From Methylobacterium brachiatum (GTDB taxonomy: Bacteria > Pseudomonadota > Alphaproteobacteria > Rhizobiales > Beijerinckiaceae), in NCBI RefSeq assembly GCF_020523825.1, contig NZ_JAJALK010000001.1, positions 124,001-188,000 of the forward strand: 64,000 bases of DNA, read 5' to 3'. The notes beneath the pieces were generated by a model that saw only the letters and a program-made list of their open reading frames with translations, did not search any database and was not told where the DNA came from. The translations under genes and the position numbers were made by a program. Of the stretch, positions 34,300 to 46,499 are shown piece after piece; position 1 is the stretch's first letter, and the number at the start of each line of letters is the position of its first letter.

Positions 34300-35829
34300 A
34301 TGGCCGTCTCCCTCGACATCGCCGATCTGCGGGCTCGCCAGGCGGCCACGCCCGTCGACCTCGCCGCCACCAAGGGCGACGGGCTCGGCTGCCATGCCGG
34401 CAAGGACGCGATGCGGGCCGCCGCCGAGGCGGCCGGCATGTCGGAGACCCTGGCGCAGCTGCGCAGCGACTACCCGCAGGGGCCGCACGACCAGCCGCAG
34501 AGCATGTGCCCGGCCTTCGGCTCGCTGCGGGTCGGCCTGCGCATGCGCCGGACCGCCACGATCCTCTCGGGGAGCGCCTGCTGCGTCTACGGCCTGACCT
34601 TCACATCGCATTTCTACGGCGCAAGGCGCAGCGTCGGCTACGTGCCGTTCAATTCGGAGACGCTGGTCACCGGCAAGCTGTTCGAGGACATCCGCGAGGC
34701 GGTCCACGCAACCGCGAAGCCGGAAGATTACGACGCCGTCGTCGTCATCAATCTCTGCGTGCCAACCGCTTCGGGCGTCCCGCTCCGCCTGCTCCCCAAG
34801 GAGATCGACGGCGTCCGGGTGATCGGCATCGACGTACCCGGGTTCGGCGTGCCGACCCATGCCGAGGCCAAGGACGTCCTGGCCGGCGCCATGCTCAAGG
34901 TCGCCCGCACCGAAGCCGAGCAGGGCCCGGTCGCGACCCCGCGCGGCGGCCGGTCGGAACGCCCGAGCGTGGCGCTGCTCGGCGAGATCTTCCCGGCCGA
35001 TCCGGTTGTGATCGGCGCTTTGCTGGAACCGCTGGGCCTCGCTGCCGGGCCGGTTGTGCCGACCCGCGAATGGCGCGAGCTCTACGCCGCCCTGGATTGC
35101 GCCGCGGTGGCGGCGATCCACCCGTTCTACACCGCCGCGATCCGTGAGTTCGAGGCGGCGGGCCGTCCCGTGCTGGGCTCCGCCCCCGTGGGCGTCGACG
35201 GCACAGCGGATTGGCTCGGCCGGATCGGCGAGGCCTGCGGCGTCGCGCGAGCCACCGTCGAGGCGGCCAAGAACCGGCTTCTGCCCGGTATCCGCGGGGC
35301 GCTCGCCGCCATGCCGATCAAGGGCCGGATCACGCTCTCGGGTTACGAGGGCTCGGAATTGCTGGTGGCGCGCCTGCTGGTCGAGAGCGGCGCCGAGGTG
35401 CCGTATGTCGGCACCGCCTGCCCGCGCACGCCGTGGTCCGAGGCGGACCGCGACTGGCTCGAGGCCCGCGGGACGCAGGTGCAGTACCGCGCCTCGCTGG
35501 AGGACGACCTCTACGCGCTGGATTCTCTGAAGCCGGATCTCGCCATCGGCACGACGCCGGTGGTGCAGCGGGCCAAGGAGCGCGGAACGCCCGCCCTCTA
35601 CTTCACCAACCTGATCTCGGCGCGCCCGCTCATGGGCGCGGCCGGCGCCGGCTCCCTGGCGCGGGTGATCAACGGCGCGCTGGCCAACAAGCCCCGCTTC
35701 GACGCCATGCGCGACTTCTTCGAGGGTGTCGGCACCGGCCACGCCGCCGGCGTCTGGCAGGACACGCCGCAGCGGCGGCAGGGCCCGAAGATCGAGGGCC
35801 CGAAGAAGCCGATCGGGGAGATGGCGTGA
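34300..35829 (+). CDS. bchY: Chlorophyllide a reductase subunit Y (BchY)
   Basis: 509 aa NifD-like subunit of the catalytic component. Candidate Fe-S cysteines are visible in [10 protein letters not shown] (near residue 31), [10 protein letters not shown] (near residue 69) and [10 protein letters not shown] (near residue 90). It forms a heterotetramer with BchZ and receives electrons from BchX. The stop shares one base with the bchZ ATG, so translation is coupled. Confidence 0.96.
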   Translation: MAVSLDIADLRARQAATPVDLAATKGDGLGCHAGKDAMRAAAEAAGMSETLAQLRSDYPQGPHDQPQSMCPAFGSLRVGLRMRRTATILSGSACCVYGLTFTSHFYGARRSVGYVPFNSETLVTGKLFEDIREAVHATAKPEDYDAVVVINLCVPTASGVPLRLLPKEIDGVRVIGIDVPGFGVPTHAEAKDVLAGAMLKVARTEAEQGPVATPRGGRSERPSVALLGEIFPADPVVIGALLEPLGLAAGPVVPTREWRELYAALDCAAVAAIHPFYTAAIREFEAAGRPVLGSAPVGVDGTADWLGRIGEACGVARATVEAAKNRLLPGIRGALAAMPIKGRITLSGYEGSELLVARLLVESGAEVPYVGTACPRTPWSEADRDWLEARGTQVQYRASLEDDLYALDSLKPDLAIGTTPVVQRAKERGTPALYFTNLISARPLMGAAGAGSLARVINGALANKPRFDAMRDFFEGVGTGHAAGVWQDTPQRRQGPKIEGPKKPIGEMA

Positions 35830-37295
35830 TGCTGATCCTCGATCACGACAGGGCCGGGGGCTACTGGGGCGCCGTCTACGTCTTCACGGCGATCAAGGGG
35901 CTGCAGGTCGTCATCGACGGCCCGGTCGGCTGCGAGAACCTGCCGGTCACCTCGGTGCTGCACTATACCGACGCGCTGCCGCCGCACGAGCTGCCGATCG
36001 TCGTCACCGGGCTGGCCGAGGAGGAGCTCGGCCGCCACGGCACCGAGGGCGCGATGAAGCGCGCCCATGCCACCCTCGATCCGGGCCTGCCCAGCGTGGT
36101 GGTGACCGGCTCGATCGCCGAGATGATCGGCGGCGGCGTGACGCCCGAGGGCACTGGCCTGCAGCGCTTCCTGCCGCGCACCATCGACGAGGATCAGTGG
36201 CAAGCCGCCGACCGCGCGATGCGCTGGCTCTGGCAGGAATACGGGGCGCGAAAGTTCGCCAAGACAGGCATCCCTACCCGGCCCGAGAAGAAGCCCGGCG
36301 AGAAGCCGCGGGTCAACATCATCGGGCCGGCCTACGGCACCTTCAACATGCCCTCGGACCTCGCCGAGATCCGGCGGCTGGTCGAGGGGATCGGCGCCGA
36401 GGTCAACCTGACCTTCCCGCTGGGCTCGCACCTCGCGGACGTGCCCAAGCTCGTTAACGCCGACGCCAATATCTGCCTCTACCGGGAGTTCGGGCGCCTG
36501 CTCTGCGAGGCGCTGGAGCGGCCCTACCTGCAGGCGCCGATCGGCGTGCTCTCGACCACCAAGTTCCTGCGCTCCCTCGGCGAGATCCTGGGCCTCGATC
36601 CGGAGCCGTTCATCGAGCGCGAGCGCCACACCACGATCAAGCCGGTCTGGGACCTCTGGCGCTCGGTCACGCAGGATTTCTTCGGGACCGCCAGCTTCGG
36701 GATCGTCGCGACCGAGACCTACGCCCGCGGCGTCCGGCACTTCCTCGAAGACGAAATGGGCCTGCCCTGCACCTTCGCGTTCAGCCGGTCGGCCGGGCAG
36801 AAGCCCGACAACGACGCCGTCCGCAGGGCCGTCGCCGAGAAGCCGCCGCTGGTCCTGTTCGGCTCGTTCAACGAGCGGATGTACCTCGCCGAGTGTGGGG
36901 CCCGGGCGACCTACATCCCGGCCTCGTTCCCCGGTGCGATCATCCGGCGCCACACCGGCACGCCGTTCATGGGGTTCGCGGGCGCGACCTACCTGGTCCA
37001 GGAAGTCTGCAACGCCCTGTTCGACACGCTCTTCCACATCCTGCCGCTCGCCCGCGACATGGACGCGGTCGAGGCCACCCCGGCGCGCCACCACCGCGAG
37101 TTGCCCTGGGACGAGGCCGCGCGCGCGGCCCTCGACGAGCTGGTCGAGGCGCAGCCGGTGCTGGCCCGGATCTCCGCCGCCAAGCGCCTGCGCGACGCCG
37201 CCGAGCGCGCCGCTCGCTCAGCCGAAGCCGCCGCCGTGGCCACCGCCCATGTGGCCCGCGCTCGCGCCGATCTCGCCGGCGGGATCCCCGCATGA
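35829..37295 (+). CDS. bchZ: Chlorophyllide a reductase subunit Z (BchZ)
   Basis: 488 aa NifK-like subunit. N-terminal [23 protein letters not shown], Fe-S Cys in [16 protein letters not shown], and [20 protein letters not shown] are characteristic. The C-terminal 60 residues form an Ala/Arg-rich tail ([19 protein letters not shown]). It overlaps bchY by one base and is followed after 35 nt by the pufQ-like gene, linking bch and puf transcription. Confidence 0.96.
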   Translation: MLILDHDRAGGYWGAVYVFTAIKGLQVVIDGPVGCENLPVTSVLHYTDALPPHELPIVVTGLAEEELGRHGTEGAMKRAHATLDPGLPSVVVTGSIAEMIGGGVTPEGTGLQRFLPRTIDEDQWQAADRAMRWLWQEYGARKFAKTGIPTRPEKKPGEKPRVNIIGPAYGTFNMPSDLAEIRRLVEGIGAEVNLTFPLGSHLADVPKLVNADANICLYREFGRLLCEALERPYLQAPIGVLSTTKFLRSLGEILGLDPEPFIERERHTTIKPVWDLWRSVTQDFFGTASFGIVATETYARGVRHFLEDEMGLPCTFAFSRSAGQKPDNDAVRRAVAEKPPLVLFGSFNERMYLAECGARATYIPASFPGAIIRRHTGTPFMGFAGATYLVQEVCNALFDTLFHILPLARDMDAVEATPARHHRELPWDEAARAALDELVEAQPVLARISAAKRLRDAAERAARSAEAAAVATAHVARARADLAGGIPA

Positions 37296-37330
37296 GCCGC
37301 CTTTCCGTTCCCCCCAGAGGAGACCTGCCG

Positions 37331-37552
37331 ATGCGCACGATGGTCCCGACCGCCCGCCTGCACCAGGAAGCCCTTCAGTTCCGGCTGATCCTGGCTGCCA
37401 CCTACCCGTGCTTCCTGGCCGCCGCCGCCTTCGCCCGGTTCAAGCCGGCCCGGGATGCGTCCCGCTCCGGCCTCGCGCCGGCGCGCCGCTCGGTGTTCGG
37501 CGAGGCCCGGGCCATGGCGGTCCAGGCGATCCCCTTCGCCTTCATGGGCTGA
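37331..37552 (+). CDS. PufQ-like small membrane protein
   Basis: 73 aa. AGAGGAGA 7 nt before the ATG at 37331 fixes the start over an upstream ATG at 37292 that overlaps the bchZ stop. One membrane helix (FRLILAATYPCFLAAAAFARF) is followed by a basic segment and the tail RSVFGEARAMAVQAIPFAFMG. Position between bchZ and pufB, size, and the VF-EAR...IPFAF tail match PufQ, a protein needed for normal bacteriochlorophyll levels in Rhodobacter. Sequence identity to classical PufQ is low by eye, so the name stays provisional. Confidence 0.6.
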   Translation: MRTMVPTARLHQEALQFRLILAATYPCFLAAAAFARFKPARDASRSGLAPARRSVFGEARAMAVQAIPFAFMG

Positions 37553-37677
37553 ACGCCCTGATCGAGACGCTTCCGTCCGGTGACGCGGGGGAAGTCAAGC
37601 CGTGACCGCCGCGCGCGCCACGGCAGAACCCGTCGCGCTTCCTCCGGGGGCGCGGCCAACACACGGAGGTCTGAACG

Positions 37678-37914
37678 ATGGCCGGTGGACCCGTTGCAAC
37701 AGAAAGACCGAGCAGCCTGTCCGGGCTGACGGAACCGGAAGCCAAGGAGTTCCACGCGATCTTCCTGACGAGCTTCCTGATCTTCACCGCGATCGCCGTG
37801 GTCGCCCACATCCTCGTCTGGCTGTGGCGTCCGTGGCTTCCCGGACCGCAGGGCTACGCCTCCCTCGAGGGCGTCGGCGATGCGGCCCGCGCCGTCGTCA
37901 CGCTGATCGGCTGA
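37678..37914 (+). CDS. pufB: Light-harvesting complex 1 beta polypeptide (PufB)
   Basis: 78 aa, GGAGG 8 nt before the ATG. Core motif [18 protein letters not shown] followed by the membrane helix with the bacteriochlorophyll-binding His in [14 protein letters not shown], as in all LH1 beta chains. It has a C-terminal extension of about 25 residues ([20 protein letters not shown]), longer than Rhodobacter PufB. It assembles with PufA into the LH1 ring around the reaction centre. Confidence 0.96.
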   Translation: MAGGPVATERPSSLSGLTEPEAKEFHAIFLTSFLIFTAIAVVAHILVWLWRPWLPGPQGYASLEGVGDAARAVVTLIG

Positions 37915-37924
37915 GGAGGATCGG

Positions 37925-38113
37925 ATGCACAAGGTCTGGTTACTGTTCGATCCGCGGCGCACTCTGGTGGCTCTGTTCACCTTCCTCTTCATCCTGGCGC
38001 TGCTGATCCACTTCATCCTGCTCTCGACCGACCGGTTCAACTGGCTGGAAGGTCCGCGGCAGAACAAGGCCGCGAGCAACATCACGCTCGCGCTGCCGAG
38101 CATGCCCGCCTGA
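37925..38113 (+). CDS. pufA: Light-harvesting complex 1 alpha polypeptide (PufA)
   Basis: 62 aa with the classical LH1 alpha sequence: [20 protein letters not shown], the pigment-binding His in [18 protein letters not shown], and a polar C-terminus. It starts 10 nt after pufB, with GAGGA before the ATG. It is followed by a strong hairpin before pufL, so pufBA messages can outlast the rest. Confidence 0.97.
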   Translation: MHKVWLLFDPRRTLVALFTFLFILALLIHFILLSTDRFNWLEGPRQNKAASNITLALPSMPA

Positions 38114-38125
38114 TCCAGGCCGGCC

Positions 38126-38155
38126 GGGACCGCGGCACGCGACGGCCGCGGTCCC
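38126..38155 (+). other. Intercistronic hairpin between pufA and pufL
   Basis: Perfect 11-bp GC-rich stem, GGGACCGCGGC and GCCGCGGTCCC, with an 8-nt loop, followed by AAAAC. In Rhodobacter, hairpins at the same position act as decay terminators that raise LH1 over reaction-centre transcript levels; the same role is inferred here. It lacks a T-run, so full termination is unlikely. Confidence 0.7.
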
Positions 38156-38196
38156 AAAACCACAAACCGTTCCGGCCGGGCTGAGGAGTGTCCGCC

Positions 38197-39021
38197 ATGG
38201 CGATGCTGAGCTTCGAGCGAAAGTACAGGATCCGCGGCGGCACGCTGCTGGGCGGCGACCTGTTCGACTTCTGGGTCGGACCGTTCTTCGTCGGATTCTT
38301 CGGCGTCACCGGTCTGTTCTTCACCGTGCTCGGCACCGCGCTGGTGATCTACGGGGCGGCGATCGGGCCGACCTGGAACATCTGGCAGATCAACATCGCG
38401 CCCCCCGACATCACCTACGGGCTGAAGCTCGCGCCGCTCAAGGAGGGCGGGCTCTGGCAGATCATCACGATGTGCGCGCTCGGCTCGTTCCTGTCGTGGA
38501 TGATGCGCGAGGTCGAGATCTGCCGGAAGCTCGGCATCGGCTACCACGTGCCCTTCGCTTTCGGGGTGGCGATCTTCGCCTATTTCACCCTGGTGGTGAT
38601 CCGGCCGTTCCTGATGGGCGCCTGGGGTTACGGGTTCCCGTACGGCATCCTCAGTCACCTCGATTGGGTGTCGAACACCGGATACCAATACCTACACTTC
38701 CACTACAATCCGGCGCACATGCTGGCCGTGACGTTCTTCTTCACGACGACCCTGGCGCTGGCGATGCACGGCGGCCTGATCCTCTCGGCGACCAACCCGA
38801 AGCCGGGCGAGACGGTGAAGACCCCCGAGCACGAGGACACCTTCTTCCGCGACACGATCGGCTACTCGATCGGCACGCTCGGCATCCACCGGCTCGGCCT
38901 GTTCCTGGCCCTGTCGGCGGGCTTCTGGAGCGCCGTCTGCATCGTGATCAGCGGGCCGTTCTGGACGCAGGGCTGGCCGCAATGGTGGGGCTGGTGGCTG
39001 AACCTGCCGGTCTGGCGCTGA
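38197..39021 (+). CDS. pufL: Photosynthetic reaction centre L subunit (PufL)
   Basis: 274 aa from the ATG at 38197 ([20 protein letters not shown]); a GTG at 38188 adds three residues but lies on top of the ribosome site GAGGAG. Five membrane helices. Cofactor-binding regions are visible: [25 protein letters not shown] with bacteriochlorophyll and iron ligands, and [14 protein letters not shown] near the C-terminus. Binds the special pair, bacteriopheophytin and QA/QB together with PufM. Confidence 0.97.
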   Translation: MAMLSFERKYRIRGGTLLGGDLFDFWVGPFFVGFFGVTGLFFTVLGTALVIYGAAIGPTWNIWQINIAPPDITYGLKLAPLKEGGLWQIITMCALGSFLSWMMREVEICRKLGIGYHVPFAFGVAIFAYFTLVVIRPFLMGAWGYGFPYGILSHLDWVSNTGYQYLHFHYNPAHMLAVTFFFTTTLALAMHGGLILSATNPKPGETVKTPEHEDTFFRDTIGYSIGTLGIHRLGLFLALSAGFWSAVCIVISGPFWTQGWPQWWGWWLNLPVWR

Positions 39022-39116
39022 GACACCCGTCGCCCGCCGAGAATCGGGCGAAGCGACACCAATGATCCAAGCCGGCGCCGCACGACGCGTGCGGCACGCC
39101 GCGGGGAGGGCGGGCG

Positions 39117-40097
39117 ATGGCCTATTACCAGAACATCTTCACCCAGGTTCAGGTCCGCCCGCTGGAGCCGGAGCACGGCATCCCGGTGAGCTCGAACGAC
39201 CGGGTCGGCCGGCCGTTCAACAGCTACCTGTTCGGCCTGCTGGGCAACAGCCAGGTCGGCCCGATCTACATCGGCTACGTCGCCGCCCTGTCGATGGTCT
39301 GCGGCCTGATCGCCTTCGAGATCATCGGGCTCAATATGTGGGCCTCGGTGAACTGGGATCCGGTGCAGTTCGCCCGGCAATTGCCCTGGCTCGCCCTGGA
39401 GCCGCCCCTGCCGAAATACGGGCTGAAGGTCCTGCCGCCGCTCAACGAGGGCGGCTGGTGGCTGATCGCCGGCTTCTTCCTGACGGCCTCGATCCTGCTC
39501 TGGTGGGTCCACCTCTACCGCCGGGCCCGGGCGCTCGGGCTGGGCACCCACGTGCCCTGGGCCTTCGCGTCGGCGATCTGGCTCTACCTCGTCCTCGGCT
39601 TCATCCGGCCGCTGATGATGGGCTCGTGGTCGGAAGCGGTGCCGTTCGGCATCTTCCCGCATCTCGATTGGACCGCGGCGTTCTCGCTCCGCTACGGCAA
39701 CCTGTTCTACAACCCGTTCCACATGCTCTCGATCACGTTCCTGTACGGATCGACGCTGCTGTTCGCGATGCACGGGGGCACCATCCTGGCCTGCTCCCGC
39801 TACGGCGCCGACCGCGAGATCGACCAGATCGTCGACCGCGGCACCGCCACCGAGCGCGCCGCCCTGTTCTGGCGCTGGACCATGGGCTTCAACGCCACGA
39901 TGGAATCCATCCACCGCTGGGCCTGGTGGTTCGCGGTGCTCACGACGCTGACCGGCGGCATCGGCATCCTGCTCACCGGCACCGTGGTCGACAACTGGTA
40001 CCTCTGGGCGGTCAAGCACGGCGTCGCCCCGTCCTATCCGCAGGTCTACGGCCCGATCGTCGACCCCGCCCATCTCGCACCCGGCATGAAGCCGTGA
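39117..40097 (+). CDS. pufM: Photosynthetic reaction centre M subunit (PufM)
   Basis: 326 aa. N-terminal [20 protein letters not shown], pigment-ligand segment [20 protein letters not shown], and [20 protein letters not shown] are diagnostic. It is separated from pufL by 95 bp holding a short hairpin (TCGCCCG/CGGGCGA), unlike the overlapping pufLM of Rhodobacter. The C-terminal extension fits organisms whose reaction centre carries a tetrahaem cytochrome. Confidence 0.97.
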   Translation: MAYYQNIFTQVQVRPLEPEHGIPVSSNDRVGRPFNSYLFGLLGNSQVGPIYIGYVAALSMVCGLIAFEIIGLNMWASVNWDPVQFARQLPWLALEPPLPKYGLKVLPPLNEGGWWLIAGFFLTASILLWWVHLYRRARALGLGTHVPWAFASAIWLYLVLGFIRPLMMGSWSEAVPFGIFPHLDWTAAFSLRYGNLFYNPFHMLSITFLYGSTLLFAMHGGTILACSRYGADREIDQIVDRGTATERAALFWRWTMGFNATMESIHRWAWWFAVLTTLTGGIGILLTGTVVDNWYLWAVKHGVAPSYPQVYGPIVDPAHLAPGMKP

Positions 40098-40107
40098 GGA
40101 GGCCGTC

Positions 40108-41220
40108 ATGAAGACGATTCTGGCGGTGGTCGGCGGGGCGCTCGCCCTGTTCCTCACCATCGCGATGTTCGGGGGTGCGGGCTGGACCCATCCCCCCATG
40201 GCGGCCAAGCAGACCGGCTTTCGCGGCACCGGCATGGACCTGATCCGGACCCGGTCCGGCAACGCGGCGCTGGCGGCGGCCAACGTCGCCCCGGCCCCCG
40301 CCGACCCGGCCGAGGCCGGCGGCGAGAAGGCCTCGGCGGTCTACGAGAACGTGCAGGTTCTGGGAGACCTCTCGGCCGAGCAGTTCAACCGGCTGATGGT
40401 GTCGATCACCGAGTGGGTGGCGCCCCAGCAGGGCTGCACCTACTGCCACAGCACCGAGAACATGGCCTCCGACGAGCTGTACCAGAAGCGGGTCGCCCGG
40501 CGGATGCTGCAGATGACCCAGACGATCAACGCGTCCTGGAAGGAGAACCACGTCCACGAGGCGGGCGTGACCTGCTACACCTGCCACCGGGGCAATCCGG
40601 TGCCGGCCAACATCTGGTTCGACCGGCCCATCCAGGGCGAGGGTCGGTTCATCCCGCGCAACAACAGCCAGAACGTGGCGTCCGCGGAGGTCGGCAACAC
40701 CTCGCTGCCCTACGACGTCTACCAGGCCTTCTACCAGCACAAGGACACGCCGGAGGACGCGGTGCGGGTCAACGCGACCACGGTGCTGCCCGAGACCAAG
40801 GGCAAGCCGATCCAGGATGCGGAGAAGACCTTCGCGATCATGATCAGCATGTCGCAATCGCTCGGGGTGAACTGCACCTTCTGCCACAACACCCGGTCGG
40901 TGGCGCAATGGGACACCAGCACGCCCAACCGGGTCCATGCCTGGTACGGCATCCGCATGGTGCGCGACCTGAATCAGGACTTCATGGAGCCGCTCACCTC
41001 GACCTTCCCGCGCAACCGGCTCGGGGCGATGGGCGACGTGCCGAAGATCAACTGCGCCACCTGCCACAACGGCGCGAACAAGCCGCTCAACGGCGCCAAC
41101 GTGATCGGCCCCTATCCGGAGCTCGCCCACCCGACCATCGAGGCGAGCCTGCCGACCGGCGAGGCGAAGGATCCGATCCCCGGCACCACCATGCCGGCCC
41201 TCAAGCCGTCGAAGCCGTGA
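40108..41220 (+). CDS. pufC: Reaction centre tetrahaem cytochrome c subunit (PufC)
   Basis: 370 aa. Four CxxCH haem sites are visible: C110 (CTYCH), C156 (CYTCH), C256 (CTFCH) and C316 (CATCH). It rereduces the special pair. N-terminal ILAVVGGALALFLTIAMFGG is a membrane anchor or signal. There is no lipobox cysteine, so lipid anchoring as in Blastochloris is not predicted; an uncleaved helix is likelier. It ends the superoperon, followed by a strong hairpin. Confidence 0.96.
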   Translation: MKTILAVVGGALALFLTIAMFGGAGWTHPPMAAKQTGFRGTGMDLIRTRSGNAALAAANVAPAPADPAEAGGEKASAVYENVQVLGDLSAEQFNRLMVSITEWVAPQQGCTYCHSTENMASDELYQKRVARRMLQMTQTINASWKENHVHEAGVTCYTCHRGNPVPANIWFDRPIQGEGRFIPRNNSQNVASAEVGNTSLPYDVYQAFYQHKDTPEDAVRVNATTVLPETKGKPIQDAEKTFAIMISMSQSLGVNCTFCHNTRSVAQWDTSTPNRVHAWYGIRMVRDLNQDFMEPLTSTFPRNRLGAMGDVPKINCATCHNGANKPLNGANVIGPYPELAHPTIEASLPTGEAKDPIPGTTMPALKPSKP

Positions 41221-41231
41221 GGTGATTCTGT

Positions 41232-41257
41232 GAAGCGCCGGAGCGATCCGGCGCTTC
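41232..41257 (+). terminator. Hairpin after pufC
   Basis: GAAGCGCCGGA, loop GCGA, TCCGGCGCTTC: a perfect 11-bp stem 11 nt after the pufC stop. No T-run follows, so it may act as an mRNA-stabilising 3' end or with Rho. Confidence 0.65.
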
Positions 41258-41336
41258 GTCATGCGCCAGCTACAGGGAACCGCGATACGCTACGGGCGTC
41301 GACCGTCAACGGCCGAGCTCGGCCCTGGAGGCGCCC

Positions 41337-41489
41337 GTGACCATCACCATCTCGAACCTGCAGCCGCTCATCGCGATCCTGGCCGGGATCCTGATCCTGA
41401 TCGCGCCCCGTCTGCTCAACTACATCGTGGCGATCTACCTGATCGTGGTCGGCGTGATCGGTCTCGGGCTGCTGCGCGGCCTTACCTAA
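41337..41489 (+). CDS. DUF3096-like 50-aa membrane protein
   Basis: GTG start with TGGAGG 5 nt upstream. The 50-aa product has two short hydrophobic segments joined by a conserved-looking turn: LQPLIAILAGILILIAPRLL then NYIVAIYLIVVGVIGLGLL. This matches small DUF3096 membrane proteins of unknown function in Proteobacteria. It sits alone between the puf operon and ppdK. Confidence 0.75.
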   Translation: MTITISNLQPLIAILAGILILIAPRLLNYIVAIYLIVVGVIGLGLLRGLT

Positions 41490-41646
41490 AGTCGATTCAC
41501 CGGCGCGAATCCTGACAGACTGCGCTGCGCGTCAGCCGCGTGCGCACAAGCCCGCAATGCGTTCATCTTGCGTTGCGTTGCGGGATGGTCCAACCCGCGC
41601 CCATCAGCTCGGCCTGTGCCGGGCATCAGATACGGACGGGTTCGAT

Positions 41647-44337
<2,691 letters not shown>

Positions 44338-44355
44338 GCCGACCGGATGCACGGA

Positions 44356-44383
44356 TATCGGGGGCGGTTTCCCGCCCCCGATA
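44356..44383 (+). terminator. Hairpin after ppdK
   Basis: TATCGGGGGCGG, loop TTTC, CCGCCCCCGATA: a perfect 12-bp stem 18 nt after the ppdK stop. Probable transcript end; no long T-run. Confidence 0.7.
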
Positions 44384-44540
44384 CCGTCAATCAACCAAGC
44401 CTAGACGAAAGGCCGTTGATAATTGCTGTCGACGGTTGAACTCGGTCCACAGCTGCACGTTTATTGATCGAGCCGACAGGCGGCGTGCGGTGCCCATCGC
44501 TCCGTCCCGGGCCCAGCGTCAGGCGCCAGAATCACCGGCC

Positions 44541-44792
44541 ATGATTCCACGCAGCTCCGCTCCGCTCTATGCCGGCACCGCCAACGCGGCCCCCGTTCCG
44601 CGCGCCGCCTTGCGGGCCTATCTCGCAACGGTCGCGGGCCTCGGCGCGATGGTGACCGCCGTGATGCTGATGATGTCGGTGGCGGCCAATAGCGGCGGCG
44701 AGGCCGAGCGCATCGCCGACACGCAGGATGACGGCTACGCGGCGACCCTGGTCTCCGCCCTGGCGATCAACCTGTCCAAGCCGCTTCGCTAA
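44541..44792 (+). CDS. Small single-span membrane protein
   Basis: 83 aa from the ATG at 44541 (MIPRSSAPLYAGTA); an upstream in-frame ATG at 44436 is less likely. One hydrophobic segment (YLATVAGLGAMVTAVMLMMSV) is followed by a short acidic, then amphipathic C-terminus (ALAINLSKPLR). No family is recognised. It converges on the DUF882 gene, whose stop is only 19 bp away. Confidence 0.55.
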   Translation: MIPRSSAPLYAGTANAAPVPRAALRAYLATVAGLGAMVTAVMLMMSVAANSGGEAERIADTQDDGYAATLVSALAINLSKPLR

Positions 44793-44811
44793 GCGCGGCC
44801 TCTTCCCACCT

Positions 44812-46389
44812 TCAACGCGTCCCGCGCGTCGCCGAGCCGGTGAAGCGGGCGGCGGTGAGCTCGTCGCCGGGGCTCTTCGCGCTGAACCGGGTCGCGACCG
44901 GTCCGGGCTTCGCCGCCACGACCGCGTCCGGGGCCGCTTCGCGGATACGGGTGGCCGCGACCCGTACCGGCACGCCCCGGCCGGCCGGAGCCGCCCCAGG
45001 GCCGGCGGAGGCGGCCTCGAACAGGGAGCGCAATTGCGCTTTCGCGTCGGCATCGGCGGCCACCAGCGGACGCCGCGGCGCCGGCTCGGCAGGCACGTCG
45101 CGGATGAGCGCGCGGCCTGCGCCCGGCGCGGCCAGGTTGGCCATCCCGCCATCGAGCGCGGCGAACTGGACCGGACGCGGCGGCGGCAGCGGCATGGTGA
45201 TGGCGGCGGCCGCGACCGCGCTGAAATCGGAGGGCCGACGGGGCGGCAGGGGCGCCAGGACCGCGGACGCGACCTCGTCCGCGGCGGCCTTCTCGACGGT
45301 GAGCAGGGCGCGCGCATCGACCGGCTGGCTCGCGCCGGCATTGGCCTGATCGGGGCGGGCGAGGGTGTTGCGCAGCGTGTCGTCGGCGGTCGGCGCCGCG
45401 TAGGCCAGGGCGGCGCGGGTGCCGACCGGATCCTGCGGATCGGCGCTCGCCACGGCGACCACTGGGGCCTGCCGGCCGCGCTTCGCCACCGGCGCGGGCG
45501 GCGGTGCCGCGGCCGGCTCGGGTGCCGAGGAGCCGCCGCCGAACAGGCTCGCCAGGAACCCGAACAGGCCGGGCCCGTCCTCCTCCTCGCCGCTCGCCAT
45601 CTGGGTGGTGAGGCCGGCCACGGTGCCGCCCCGGGCCAGGATCTCGGCCTTCGCCTCCTCGTAGCGGGGGAAGGGGCGGTTGTCGCTCGCCAGGTGGACC
45701 GTCTTGCCGTCCGGGAACAGGCGGGCGAGCTGGTCGTGGGTCATGCGCGGCCACATCCGCACCGAGCCGACATCGAGATGGACGAAGGGCGTGCCGGCAT
45801 GCGGGTACCAGCCCACGCCGCCGCGCTGCATCTGGAGCCCGACCTCACGGATCCGGTCGATCGAGACCTCCGGCAGATAGAAGTCCATCGCCTTGCCGAG
45901 CATGTGCTGGCTGAACTCGGCGACCATCCGCGACCGCCGCCGCAGCATCGCGTTGGTGCCGGGCGAGCGATAGGCCGAGACCACGTGGATCGGCTGGGTC
46001 GCGCCGACCTGCCGGTAGGCCTCCCAGACCGTGTCGAACAGGCGCGGGTCCATCTTGATCGGCTCGTTCACCCGCCAATCGCGCAGCAGCCAGTTCAGCT
46101 GCTCGAGCGCCGCACGGTCGTAGCGGCCATCGCGCTTGAACGTGATGGTCGCGCTTTCCTTGGTGTGGGTGTGGAAGATCGTGAGCGAGCGGGTATCGCC
46201 GTTGGCCACCGCGTTCTCGGTCTCGGCCGCGCCGGCAATCAGGCCGAGCGTCGCGCCGCACAGGGCGAGGACGAGGTGTCGGGCGGTTCTGCGCAGGCTC
46301 GGCACGATGGTCCTGATCCTCTCCCGAACCCGCGAAGGGCATGCGGCGGATATGCGGTCGAGGCGGTCGGCCCGCGGGGCCGAAGCCAT
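44812..46389 (-). CDS. DUF882/YcbK-like M15-type peptidoglycan peptidase
   Basis: 525 aa. N-terminal signal-anchor region (ARHLVLALCGATLGLIAGAA); a GTG near 46305 would start closer to it. The DUF882 domain at about residues 65-220 carries SAYRSPGTNAML, the metal residues in SQHMLGKAMDFYLPEV, and TPFVHLDVGSVRMWPRM, as in M15 D-Ala-D-Ala-type peptidases. The last 250 residues are low-complexity Ala/Pro-rich. It is probably periplasmic and acts on peptidoglycan, next to the L,D-transpeptidase gene on the same strand. Confidence 0.85.
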   Translation of the reverse strand: MASAPRADRLDRISAACPSRVRERIRTIVPSLRRTARHLVLALCGATLGLIAGAAETENAVANGDTRSLTIFHTHTKESATITFKRDGRYDRAALEQLNWLLRDWRVNEPIKMDPRLFDTVWEAYRQVGATQPIHVVSAYRSPGTNAMLRRRSRMVAEFSQHMLGKAMDFYLPEVSIDRIREVGLQMQRGGVGWYPHAGTPFVHLDVGSVRMWPRMTHDQLARLFPDGKTVHLASDNRPFPRYEEAKAEILARGGTVAGLTTQMASGEEEDGPGLFGFLASLFGGGSSAPEPAAAPPPAPVAKRGRQAPVVAVASADPQDPVGTRAALAYAAPTADDTLRNTLARPDQANAGASQPVDARALLTVEKAAADEVASAVLAPLPPRRPSDFSAVAAAAITMPLPPPRPVQFAALDGGMANLAAPGAGRALIRDVPAEPAPRRPLVAADADAKAQLRSLFEAASAGPGAAPAGRGVPVRVAATRIREAAPDAVVAAKPGPVATRFSAKSPGDELTAARFTGSATRGTR

Positions 46390-46499
46390 GTCCCTTCGCC
46401 GAATGTGCGAGGGAAACGGCTAAGGCTGGACCGTGGCGAAATCGTGCCCGGCTGTGCGCCTGCGCACCCGAGAGTTGAGGGCGCAGGCTTCGAGTGAAC

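Noticed and set aside
41551..41584. Leader hairpin CCCGCAATGC/GCGTTGCGGG before ppdK as a riboswitch
   Set aside because: One imperfect 10-bp stem without conserved aptamer features; reported only in the ppdK note.
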